64,000 nt of DNA from Saprospiraceae bacterium (GTDB lineage Bacteria > Bacteroidota > Bacteroidia > Chitinophagales > Saprospiraceae), in assembly GCA_016713025.1 (NCBI GenBank), contig JADJPZ010000004.1:1-64000 (forward strand). Reading direction: 5' to 3'. A program made the position numbers and the translations under genes. This document shows, in pieces, positions 56,141 to 64,000 of the stretch. Within the stretch, counting starts at the first letter, position 1; every line of letters starts with the position of its first letter. The notes below the pieces were generated by a model. That model made no database searches and was not told the DNA's origin. It was given only the letters and a program-made list of their open reading frames with translations.

Positions 56141-56812
56141 ATGGACCAAAACAAAACAACTTCTTTTATTCCAGCTTTGGGTTATGATTTTCTCACAGCT
56201 TATTATGATATGGCCATAAAATTGACGATGCCAGAGAAGAAATTCAGGCGCATCTTGGTGGAATCAATATATCCACAAGATGATGAATCAATTCTGGAGT
56301 TTGGTTTTGGTACGGGACAAAATCTAATTTTGGTTAAGAATCAGAATCAAAACATAAGACTTACAGGATTAGATATTGATCCGAAAGTTAAGGATATAGC
56401 TAACTATAAACTGGCCAAAAACAATCTTACGGTCCCTTTGGATTTATATAGTGGTAATATTTTCCCTTATCCGGACAATCATTTTGACAAAATATACAGT
56501 TGTTTAGTTTTTCATCAATTAGATGCAGACACAAAAGCCAATTCTTTAAAAGAAATTTATCGGGTTTTAAAACCTGGGGGAGAATTAATCATTGCAGACT
56601 GGGGAAAAGCGGATAATAAAATCATGAGGCTTACCTTTGGAATTGTTCAAATGCTGGATGGATTTAAAACCACGGATGACAATGTAAAAGGAAAAATGCC
56701 TGAATATATCGCTAAAGGCGGGTTTGAAAATGTGCAAATAATACAATCTATCAACACGGCTATAGGCACCTTTTCATATTTTAAAGCAAGGAAAAAATTA
56801 AGTAAATTATAA
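56141..56812 (+). CDS. Class I SAM-dependent methyltransferase
   Basis: The 223-residue cytosolic protein has motif I as ILEFGFGTGQNLI, an acidic motif II (TGLDIDPKV) and FDKIYSCLVFHQLDAD followed by REIYRVLKPGGELIIADWG-type residues. It is like the ubiquinone/arsenite methyltransferase-like group; no Cys triad for arsenite is seen. The start lies 11 bases after the copper-radical oxidase gene. Confidence 0.85.
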   Translation: MDQNKTTSFIPALGYDFLTAYYDMAIKLTMPEKKFRRILVESIYPQDDESILEFGFGTGQNLILVKNQNQNIRLTGLDIDPKVKDIANYKLAKNNLTVPLDLYSGNIFPYPDNHFDKIYSCLVFHQLDADTKANSLKEIYRVLKPGGELIIADWGKADNKIMRLTFGIVQMLDGFKTTDDNVKGKMPEYIAKGGFENVQIIQSINTAIGTFSYFKARKKLSKL

Positions 56813-56891
56813 GATTTGGGCATCATCGAATTAATTTCACAAAATAACTTTAATTTTAAATATTATTTCATCACTTCTAAACAAATTAATC

Positions 56892-57161
56892 ATGCAAAAG
56901 CAATTTATTTCACTTCTTTTTACGCTTGTTGTCTTTGTTGTCATAGCTTCTTGCGGCAATAAAACCAGTACGCAGCAGGCTGAACCAGTTTCCACTGAGC
57001 AAACGGCTGTCGACACAACCGGTGTTTCTCAACCACTTGCAACTGTTTATCAGTGCCCCATGAAGTGTGAAGGAGAGAAGACGTATGACAATCCTGGCTC
57101 ATGCCCGGTGTGCAAAATGGATCTTAAAGAAAAAGATAAGCATGAAGACCATAAGCACTAA
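56892..57161 (+). CDS. Lipoprotein with heavy-metal-binding domain
   Basis: An 89-residue lipoprotein (signal ending VVIASCGNK) with one heavy-metal-binding domain, YQCPMKCEGEKTY and GSCPVCKMDLKEK, whose Cys and Met side chains bind copper or silver. The tail HEDHKH adds His. The same domain occurs twice in the CusB-like protein at 62998. It probably stores or passes copper in the periplasm. Confidence 0.88.
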   Translation: MQKQFISLLFTLVVFVVIASCGNKTSTQQAEPVSTEQTAVDTTGVSQPLATVYQCPMKCEGEKTYDNPGSCPVCKMDLKEKDKHEDHKH

Positions 57162-57260
57162 ACTTATTATGATAATAAGAATGAAAATAAACCGTATAAA
57201 TAATTGTTAAATGCATTCAATCATGATCGAATTCTTAAATATTTTTAAAAATTAATCAAG

Positions 57261-58415
57261 ATGTTCAAAATAATTTACATCAGCTTTGTACTTATTTTTA
57301 CGCCCAAATTATGTCAAGGGCAGACAGGGTGCCATTCTTTGTTTGGATTTCACCAATCGGATACAATTTTAACTGTGAATTTTACGGATTCAACCATTAG
57401 CTCTACGCCGATTACTTCCTGGCTATGGGATTTTGGCGATGGTCATAGCTCTACCAGCCATAATCCACATCACACATACGATCATGCCGGAACATATGAA
57501 GTATGCCTGACTGTGCATAACAATCACGGTTGTAACAGCACTTATTGCCATGCTGTTACCGTTTCAACAATTCAACCTGAGTGTCATGCTTTGTTTGGAT
57601 TTCAGCAATCGGATACAACTTTTACTGTAAATTTTGCAGATTCAACAATTAGTTCTACTCCGATTACTTCATGGCTTTGGGATTTTGGTGATGGACAAAG
57701 CTCTACCAACCATAATCCACATCACACATACGCTCATGCCGGAACATATGAAGTATGCCTAACTGTGCATAACAATCACGGTTGTAACAGCACTTATTGC
57801 CATTTTGTAACGATTCATGCCACTGCCCATGAATGTATTGCTTTATTTACATCACATTATGATTCGAAAAGCAATCAAATGCGATTTTTTAATACATCTT
57901 CTTTTACCACTGATCACACTCAATATTTGTGGAGTTTTGGTGATGGGCATTCATCTTCATCTGAAAATCCAATCAATACTTATTCTCATACAGGCATTTA
58001 TACTGTTTGTTTATTTATTATTGATGAAATCACTGGATGTAATTCGCATATATGTACAGAAGTTGAAATTAATCATATATGGCATGATATGGTTGTAAAT
58101 AAGGAGCATTTAGTAACATCGAGGTCCACGGCAAATGAAGTTACAGAACCAGAATCTTATATTGAATTTGGCAGTTTTCCAAATCCTTTTATTTCCAATA
58201 CGAACATACCATATGAATTAAAAAGTGACTCGCATTTAAACATTGAGATGTATGACTTAAGTGGTAGATTAATACATCAAATATTTAAGGGAGATCAGTC
58301 AAAAGGTTCACATACCTTGGTATTATCCGGAGATTATTTAATAGATAAAATGTACATTCTAAAGATAGTCATTAATGATAAAATATTTCATAAAAAACTG
58401 TTAGTTGCAAAATAA
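57261..58415 (+). CDS. PKD-repeat surface protein with type IX domain, His/Cys-rich
   Basis: A 384-residue secreted protein with a signal peptide, three PKD domains (about residues 23-107, 107-190 and 190-270) and a type IX domain (FGSFPNPFISNTNIPYE onward). The first two PKD domains are near-identical and unusually rich in His and Cys (SHNPHHTYDHAGTYEVCLTV, NNHGCNSTYCHAV). This suggests metal binding on the cell surface, an inference backed by location. It lies upstream of the efflux genes. Confidence 0.85.
   Translation: MFKIIYISFVLIFTPKLCQGQTGCHSLFGFHQSDTILTVNFTDSTISSTPITSWLWDFGDGHSSTSHNPHHTYDHAGTYEVCLTVHNNHGCNSTYCHAVTVSTIQPECHALFGFQQSDTTFTVNFADSTISSTPITSWLWDFGDGQSSTNHNPHHTYAHAGTYEVCLTVHNNHGCNSTYCHFVTIHATAHECIALFTSHYDSKSNQMRFFNTSSFTTDHTQYLWSFGDGHSSSSENPINTYSHTGIYTVCLFIIDEITGCNSHICTEVEINHIWHDMVVNKEHLVTSRSTANEVTEPESYIEFGSFPNPFISNTNIPYELKSDSHLNIEMYDLSGRLIHQIFKGDQSKGSHTLVLSGDYLIDKMYILKIVINDKIFHKKLLVAK
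57330..57818 (+). repeat. 252-bp tandem duplication in the PKD gene
   Basis: Two copies of an 84-codon unit, starting at 57330 and 57582, are almost identical, with most differences silent. The high similarity points to a recent duplication or to gene conversion. Confidence 0.8.
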
Positions 58416-58526
58416 GATTGAATGATTATTTTGAAAAATTTATTTGAATTTGGATTGACAGAATTCAAAAGATTTCCTTATTTCTTATTTATGAATTAGA
58501 AACAAGGATTATCAAAAAAAAATATT

Positions 58527-61500
58527 ATGGTAGAAAAATTAATCACATTTTCATTAAAAAACCGATTCATTGTACTGATGATATCTGCCGGACTATTTGG
58601 CTGGGGGATCTATAGTGTTCAACAGAATCCAATTGATGCCATACCAGATTTATCTGAAAATCAAGTTATTGTGTTTACAGAATGGATGGGCAGAAGTCCG
58701 CAGGTCATAGAAGATCAGGTGACCTATCCGCTGGTCTCCAATCTGCAGGGTATACCGAAAGTAAAAAATATCAGAGGTACTTCAATGTTTGGAATGAGCT
58801 TTGTCTATATCATTTTTGAAGACAATGTAGATGTGTATTGGGCAAGAACACGTGTATTGGAACGTCTAAATTATGCTCAACGACTGCTGCCACAAAATGT
58901 AGTTCCTACTTTAGGGCCAGACGGCACAGGTGTAGGTCATATTTTCTGGTATCATCTGGAAGCAAATGGCATGGATTTGGGAGAACAAAGAGCCTTACAG
59001 GACTGGTATGTTAAATTTGCACTACAAACAGTTCCCGGAGTGGCTGAAGTAGCATCATTTGGCGGTTTTGAAAAACAGTACCAATTGGTTTTAGACCCAT
59101 TAAAAATGCAATATTATGGCATTAGTATGATGGAAGCCATGAACGCAGTAAAAACCAGTAATAATGATGTTGGCGGTCGGAAATTTGAAATGAGTGATAT
59201 GGCCTATATTGTGAGGGGATTGGGGTATATTAAAAATATTAAGGATATAGAAGACATAACTATAAAAAACTACAATTCAGTTCCTATTCTTGTCAAAGAT
59301 ATCGGATCCGTACAGATGGGTGGCGACTTGCGTCTAGGTATTTTTGACCAAAATGGTGAAGGTGAAGTTGTAGGTGGCATTGTGGTCATGCGATATGGTG
59401 AAAATGCCGATAAAGTCATTAAATCGGTCAAAGAAAAAATGAAGGAAGTCGAAAAAGGACTGCCAGAAGGAGTCACATTCAAAACATCGTACGATCGCGG
59501 TGAATTGATAGAAAAAGCCATTGAATCAGTCAGAGGAACTTTGATAGAAGAAATGATCGCTGTATCCATCATTGTATTACTCTTTCTCTTTCACTGGCGT
59601 AGTGCCCTGATCATCCTGATACAATTGCCCATTTCTGTGTCCATAGGGTTTATTTTGCTGGAAGCTTTTGGTATCTCATCCAATATCATGTCATTGACAG
59701 GAATCGCATTAGCCATTGGTGTTGTAGTCGATGACGGTATAGTGATGGTTGAGAATGCTTACAGGACAATATCGGAAAAACAGGAAGAACTGGAAAATAT
59801 TCAAAATTAGCCAACTGATCATCATGAACATAAAAAATATATTTAAAAAGGCACATGATCCATTATCTCCTGAAGAAAAATTGCTGCTTATAGAAAGCTC
59901 TTCAAAATTGGTTGGACCAGGTGTTTTCTACTCGACGATCATTGTAATAGCATCCTTTTTACCTGTATTTCTGCTTACGGGTATGGAAGGAAAACTATTT
60001 AGTCCTTTGGCATGGACCAAGTCTTTTATACTGATTGTAGATGCTTTTTTAGCCATCTCACTTACTCCGGTATTGATCAGCTTTTTGTTAAAAGGAAAAC
60101 TAAGACCTGAAAACAAAAATCCGCTTAATAAAGCGCTTGAAAGGGTCTACACACCTATGTTGGTTTTTTGCTTAAAATGGCGCAAGACAATTTTGGGTCT
60201 CAATATAATAGCACTTGTTATCGGAATTTTAATGTTTACTAAGCTTGGATCGGAATTTATGCCCCCATTGGATGAAGGATCAATATTGTTTATGCCTGTT
60301 ACTTTGCCGGATGTTTCCAATTCCGAGGTAAAAAGAATTTTACAGGTTCAGGATAAACTTATAAAATCTATACCCGAGGTTGCGCATGTATTGGGTAAAG
60401 CAGGCAGAGCAAATACTGCAACGGATAATAGTCCGATCAGTATGGTGGAAACGATAATACTGCTCAAGCCCCAACACCAATGGCGTGACAATTTAAGTAA
60501 GAATGATATCATTACTGAAATCAATAATAAACTTCAGATACCAGGTGTAATCAATGGTTTTACCCAACCCATCATCAATCGTATCAATATGCTTTCTACA
60601 GGTATCAGAACTGATGTCGGTATAAAAATTTATGGTGCAAATCTGGATTCTATAAATGTACTCGCGCAAAAAATAAAAAAAACACTTGAAGGAACATCTG
60701 GTGTGAAAGACTTATATGCAGAGCCCATCACGGGTGGAAAATATATCGATATAGAAGCGAAACGAGATGAAATAGGCAGATATGGTCTAACCATAGATGA
60801 TATAAATGTTGTCGTGGAGGCGGCTATAGGTGGAATGAAACTCACTACTACTATCGAAGGAAGGCAAAGATTTTCGGTAAATGCAAGATATGCGCAGGAA
60901 TTTAGAAATAGCATAGAGGCCTTAAAACAACTGCAGGTACAAACGATGGAGTATGGTCCTATCCCACTGGAGGCTGTAGCAGATGTTAAGGTCAGCGATG
61001 GCCCACCTATGATAAACAGTGAGAATGCAATGTTGCGTGGAAGTGTGCTATTTAATGTCAGGGACCGGGATTTGGGCAGTACAGTAAAAGAAGCACAAAG
61101 CAAACTGAACACCATGATGACTAAGATGCCCAAGGGATACTATGTAGAATGGAGTGGACAATGGGAAAATCAAATCAGGGCCAACAGAACTTTAAGTATG
61201 ATATTACCAATAGTGATACTTATTATTTTCACAGTGCTATATTTCACCTATAAATCCATGAAAGAAGCGTTGATCACCATGATCACTGTTCCCTTCGCAT
61301 TGATAGGAGGCATATTTATGGTGTATTTTTATGGTATAAATTTGTCCGTTGCTGTTGCTGTTGGATTTATTGCTCTTTTCGGAATGGCTATAGAAACTGC
61401 CATGCTGATGACTATATATCTGAATGAAGCGATGAATAAAATGGTAGAAAAACATGGAAATTCTGCTCAGACTCTATCAGAAGATATACTGAAAGAATAT

Positions 61501-61755
61501 ATTATCGAAGGCTCAGCGAAGAGATTAAGACCCAAGCTCATGACCGTTTCAGTTTCCCTGTTCGGGTTGATTCCTATCTTATGGGCTACAGGCACCGGTG
61601 CAGATGTCATGGTACCTATCACAGTGCCGCTTATAGGTGGGACTATTACTTCTACCATTTACGTACTGCTGGTGACGCCCATAGTGTTTGAAATGACAAA
61701 ACTTCGTGAATTAAAAAGTAAAGGTAAAATAGAACTTATAGATGTTAAAGAATAG
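58527..61755 (+). CDS. cusA: CusA/CzcA heavy-metal RND efflux pump (broken in the middle)
   Basis: An inner-membrane proton antiporter of the heavy-metal RND family. The N-terminal part runs to VDDGIVMVENAYR, the helix-4 motif with the essential Asp. The rest starts again at KKAHDPLSPEEKLLLIESS and ends at 61755, with GMAIETAMLMTIYLNEA in the distal repeat. Between them, near 59808, an in-frame TAG and a one-base T insertion near 59848 separate the parts; the intervening DNA still reads PTDHHEHKKY in the first frame. Restored length is about 1,076 residues. The two defects lie in the cytoplasmic His-rich loop, so a two-part pump is possible but less likely than sequence error. Confidence 0.88.
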
Positions 61756-62995
61756 ATACCAAGTCATCCTGTGCATATTTTTCATAAATATTGCACCCTT
61801 AAAAGGTCAAATACTTACATTGAATGAAGTGCTGGAGAATATAACATTGAACAATCCACAGTTAAAAATGTATGATGCAGACATTCAGAGTATGGATGCC
61901 GCATCTGCCGGAGCCAAAAGCTGGATGCCGCCACAAGTGCAAGTTGGCTTTTTTATGACACCATACAACCCTTCCTTCTGGAAAGCGGATGGAGCATTTG
62001 CCGGAATGGGTAATTTTATGGTCGGTGCTACTCAAATGATACCAAATCCTAAAAAGCAAATGGCAGACTTTAACTATATGAATGCCATGTCTTCTGTAGA
62101 AAGGGAAAATAGAAACTATACCTTAAATCAATTATATGCTTTAGCAAAAACCAATTATTATGAATGGATGATAATAAGCAAAAAAGTCAAAATAGCCAAT
62201 GAAAATCTACTACTCCTGGCATATATGATAAAAAGTATGGAGATAAGATACCAATATAACATGGATAAACTACCAACCTATTATAAAGCCAAAGCCAAAT
62301 ACAGTTCATTAGAAAATATGATTGTCATGCTTAAAAATGATATTTCACAAAAAATGATTGTATTAAATACATTGATGGCCAGAGATAAAAATATCACATT
62401 TGAAGTGGACAATACCTATCGTTTTACTGATTTTAATAATGAAGCATCAGATACGACTTTTCTCACCAAAAGACGAAGTGACATCAAAGCAATAGAGAAA
62501 ACTATAAATATAAATCAGTTAAAAATCGAAGTAGAAAATACAAGACTTTTGCCGGATTTTGGGGTGCGATATGATCATATGTTTGCGTTTGGTCAGCAAC
62601 CACAACAATTCACCTTAATGGGTATGGTAAATATCCCTATGTCATGGTCCACCAAAATGAATAAAGCCAATATACATAGTTTTCAAATTAAAAATGAGAG
62701 TCTGTACTGGCAAAAACAAATGGTGCTGAATGAAGCTTCAGGAATGATAAAAGCAATGAAAACGGAACTTAAATTTTTAAAAGATCAATATCAAATTTCT
62801 GAAAACTCAATTATCCCTGCAATAAGAAAAAATTATGAAACCGCTTTATTAGCATGGCAAAATAATACAGGGGACTTATTTCAGGTACTAGATGCCTGGG
62901 AATCACTAAATATGGCACAATTGGACACATTGGATAAACTACAACGTATTTTAGTCACTCAGGTAGAAATTGAAAAACAAATGGAAATAAAATAG
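61742..62995 (+). CDS. TolC-family outer-membrane efflux protein (CusC-like)
   Basis: A 417-residue protein with a signal peptide (VILCIFFINIAPLKGQ), a Gly/Pro/Met-rich loop (GAKSWMPPQVQVGFFM), and the long coiled-coil helices of the TolC family in both repeats (ENRNYTLNQLYALAKTNYYE; ALLAWQNNTGDLFQVLDAWE). It forms the exit channel across the outer membrane. It overlaps the end of cusA by 14 bases. Confidence 0.88.
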   Translation: MLKNRYQVILCIFFINIAPLKGQILTLNEVLENITLNNPQLKMYDADIQSMDAASAGAKSWMPPQVQVGFFMTPYNPSFWKADGAFAGMGNFMVGATQMIPNPKKQMADFNYMNAMSSVERENRNYTLNQLYALAKTNYYEWMIISKKVKIANENLLLLAYMIKSMEIRYQYNMDKLPTYYKAKAKYSSLENMIVMLKNDISQKMIVLNTLMARDKNITFEVDNTYRFTDFNNEASDTTFLTKRRSDIKAIEKTININQLKIEVENTRLLPDFGVRYDHMFAFGQQPQQFTLMGMVNIPMSWSTKMNKANIHSFQIKNESLYWQKQMVLNEASGMIKAMKTELKFLKDQYQISENSIIPAIRKNYETALLAWQNNTGDLFQVLDAWESLNMAQLDTLDKLQRILVTQVEIEKQMEIK

Positions 62996-62997
62996 TG

Positions 62998-64000
62998 ATG
63001 AACAAATATATAAAATACAGTATCGGATTACTCCTGATGGTTATCATAGGTTTTGGTATTTACTATTTTGCCATAAAATCAAAACATCACAGTGGAGATC
63101 ATCAACAAACCAAAACCTATACCTGTCCGATGCCCCAAGACTCATTTTTTAGTGATCAGCCCGGAACATGTCCTAAATGCGGCATGACACTGGTCGAAGT
63201 TGATGCACACAAATATGATGAAAGTTCTAAAAAAATGGCGTCCTATACCTGTCCTATGCCTGAAGATTCAGTGTACAGCGATAAACCCGGAATATGTCCT
63301 AAGTGTGGCATGACACTGATAAAAAAAGAAAATCATGACCAACATACAGATGACTATACCATAGATCAACTCCTGAAGCCTACTAATCAATTTGTGGTAG
63401 GAAAATATCCTGTTATTACTGCAAAAGACACCGCTATATCCGGGGAAATAAATTTGCCCGGACTCATAGCTTACGATCTGGATGCGGCAGTAAATATAGC
63501 CGCACGCATCAGTGGGAGAATAGAGAAAATGTACATTAACTATAAATTTCAAGCAGTAAAAAAGGGCCAAAAATTATTTGATGTATATAGTCCTGAATTG
63601 TTGACAGAACAGCAAAACTTCATCTTTTTAAACTCTGATGATCCGGAAAATACTTCCATCATTGAGGCTTCGAAACAGAAATTATTGTTATATGGAATGA
63701 CTCAAAGTCAGATCAGTAGCATGGCTAAATCAAAAACAGCAAATGCTCAGATTACGATATATAGTCCGGTAGAAGGGATTATCTCAGGAACAGAATCCAT
63801 GAGTGAACAAAATGAAAGCGGTATGTCCATTAAAAATAACAATACCGAAGCATTAAGTGTGAAAGAAGGCAATTACATAAAAAAAGGAGAAGTAATTTTT
63901 AAATTACTGAGTACAGATCGGGTTTGGGGTATATTTAATGTCATGCAGGGCAACAGCGCATTTATAAAGATAAATCAACCAGTCTTAGTAACTTCCGAAA
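62998..64000 (+). CDS. CusB-like RND periplasmic adaptor, partial
   Basis: The gene begins at the ATG at 62998, two bases after the TolC gene, and runs off the window. It has an N-terminal membrane anchor, then two heavy-metal-binding domains in tandem: YTCPMPQDSFFSDQPGTCPK with CGMTL, and YTCPMPEDSVYSDKPGICPK with CGMTL. The adaptor barrel and lipoyl-like domain follow (RISGRIEKMYINYKFQAVKK). It joins pump and channel and likely feeds metal to them. At least 334 residues are present. Confidence 0.9.
   Translation, partial: MNKYIKYSIGLLLMVIIGFGIYYFAIKSKHHSGDHQQTKTYTCPMPQDSFFSDQPGTCPKCGMTLVEVDAHKYDESSKKMASYTCPMPEDSVYSDKPGICPKCGMTLIKKENHDQHTDDYTIDQLLKPTNQFVVGKYPVITAKDTAISGEINLPGLIAYDLDAAVNIAARISGRIEKMYINYKFQAVKKGQKLFDVYSPELLTEQQNFIFLNSDDPENTSIIEASKQKLLLYGMTQSQISSMAKSKTANAQITIYSPVEGIISGTESMSEQNESGMSIKNNNTEALSVKEGNYIKKGEVIFKLLSTDRVWGIFNVMQGNSAFIKINQPVLVTSE

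Noticed and set aside
1..64000. Reassigned stop codons as an explanation for in-frame TAG or TAA in serS, GH9, MmeI and cusA
   Set aside because: Both TAA and TAG end many normal genes here, including those with close downstream neighbours, so recoding does not fit.
1..64000. CRISPR arrays, rRNA and tRNA genes
   Set aside because: No regularly spaced repeats, rRNA segments or tRNA cloverleaf signatures were seen by eye; a tRNAscan run could still find one.

Overview
The window looks like a chromosomal stretch of a member of the Bacteroidota, most likely a Saprospiraceae-type organism. The evidence is AT-rich DNA, promoters of the Bacteroidota form (TTG, about 19 to 22 bases, TAnnTTTG), several C-terminal domains of the type IX secretion system, and lineage-typical families (DUF4293, OstA-like LPS export protein, DUF6913 beside dapA, HYC_CC_PP, RteC, GDCCVxC). 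Assignments rest on motifs and family knowledge read by eye; no database search was run.

1 to 21 kb is ordinary core genome: the end of serS, a YugP-type zinc peptidase, frr, an SRPBCC protein, pabB and pabC, an LpxL-like acyltransferase, an OstA-like protein, a FAD oxidoreductase, DUF4293, arfB, an amino-acid permease, a retropepsin/PDZ protease, a Ca/Na exchanger, a GH9 cellulase fused to a deacetylase-like domain, dapA and accA. Many of these genes are broken. Most breaks are repaired by one base in a homopolymer, so long-read assembly error is the leading explanation. A few in-frame stops may be real.

21 to 31 kb is accessory DNA that starts against the 5' end of accA, whose N-terminus is abnormal. 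It holds a tyrosine recombinase, RteC, a small HTH protein, a four-gene cassette of unknown function (a family protein beginning MARQK, DUF5675, two small membrane proteins), two diverged paralogues with near-identical terminators, hairpin-rich non-coding DNA, a DUF2461/DUF1905 pair bracketed by 53-bp direct repeats, a mercury-type operon (arsR, merTP, GDCCVxC) with an operator lying over its promoter, and a roughly 1-kb G+C-rich block with no credible gene.

31 to 41 kb is a defence-like island: an unknown protein plus XRE-ImmA/IrrE protease, a small two-repeat protein, a decayed MmeI-like methyltransferase/nuclease, an AlbA-type ATP-binding protein, an SF2 helicase and a GIY-YIG nuclease. 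The helicase and nuclease share a short segment, which suggests they work together.

41 to 64 kb begins with an ECF sigma factor and a membrane protein and continues as a long copper/heavy-metal locus: MbnP and MbnH homologues, a second di-heme peroxidase, two multicopper oxidases, two HMA proteins, HYC_CC_PP, a TlpA thioredoxin, a predicted copper-radical oxidase, a metal-binding lipoprotein, a His/Cys-rich PKD protein, and a CusA-CusC-CusB efflux system that runs off the window. Four of these products carry type IX sorting domains, so much of the copper chemistry is probably on the cell surface.
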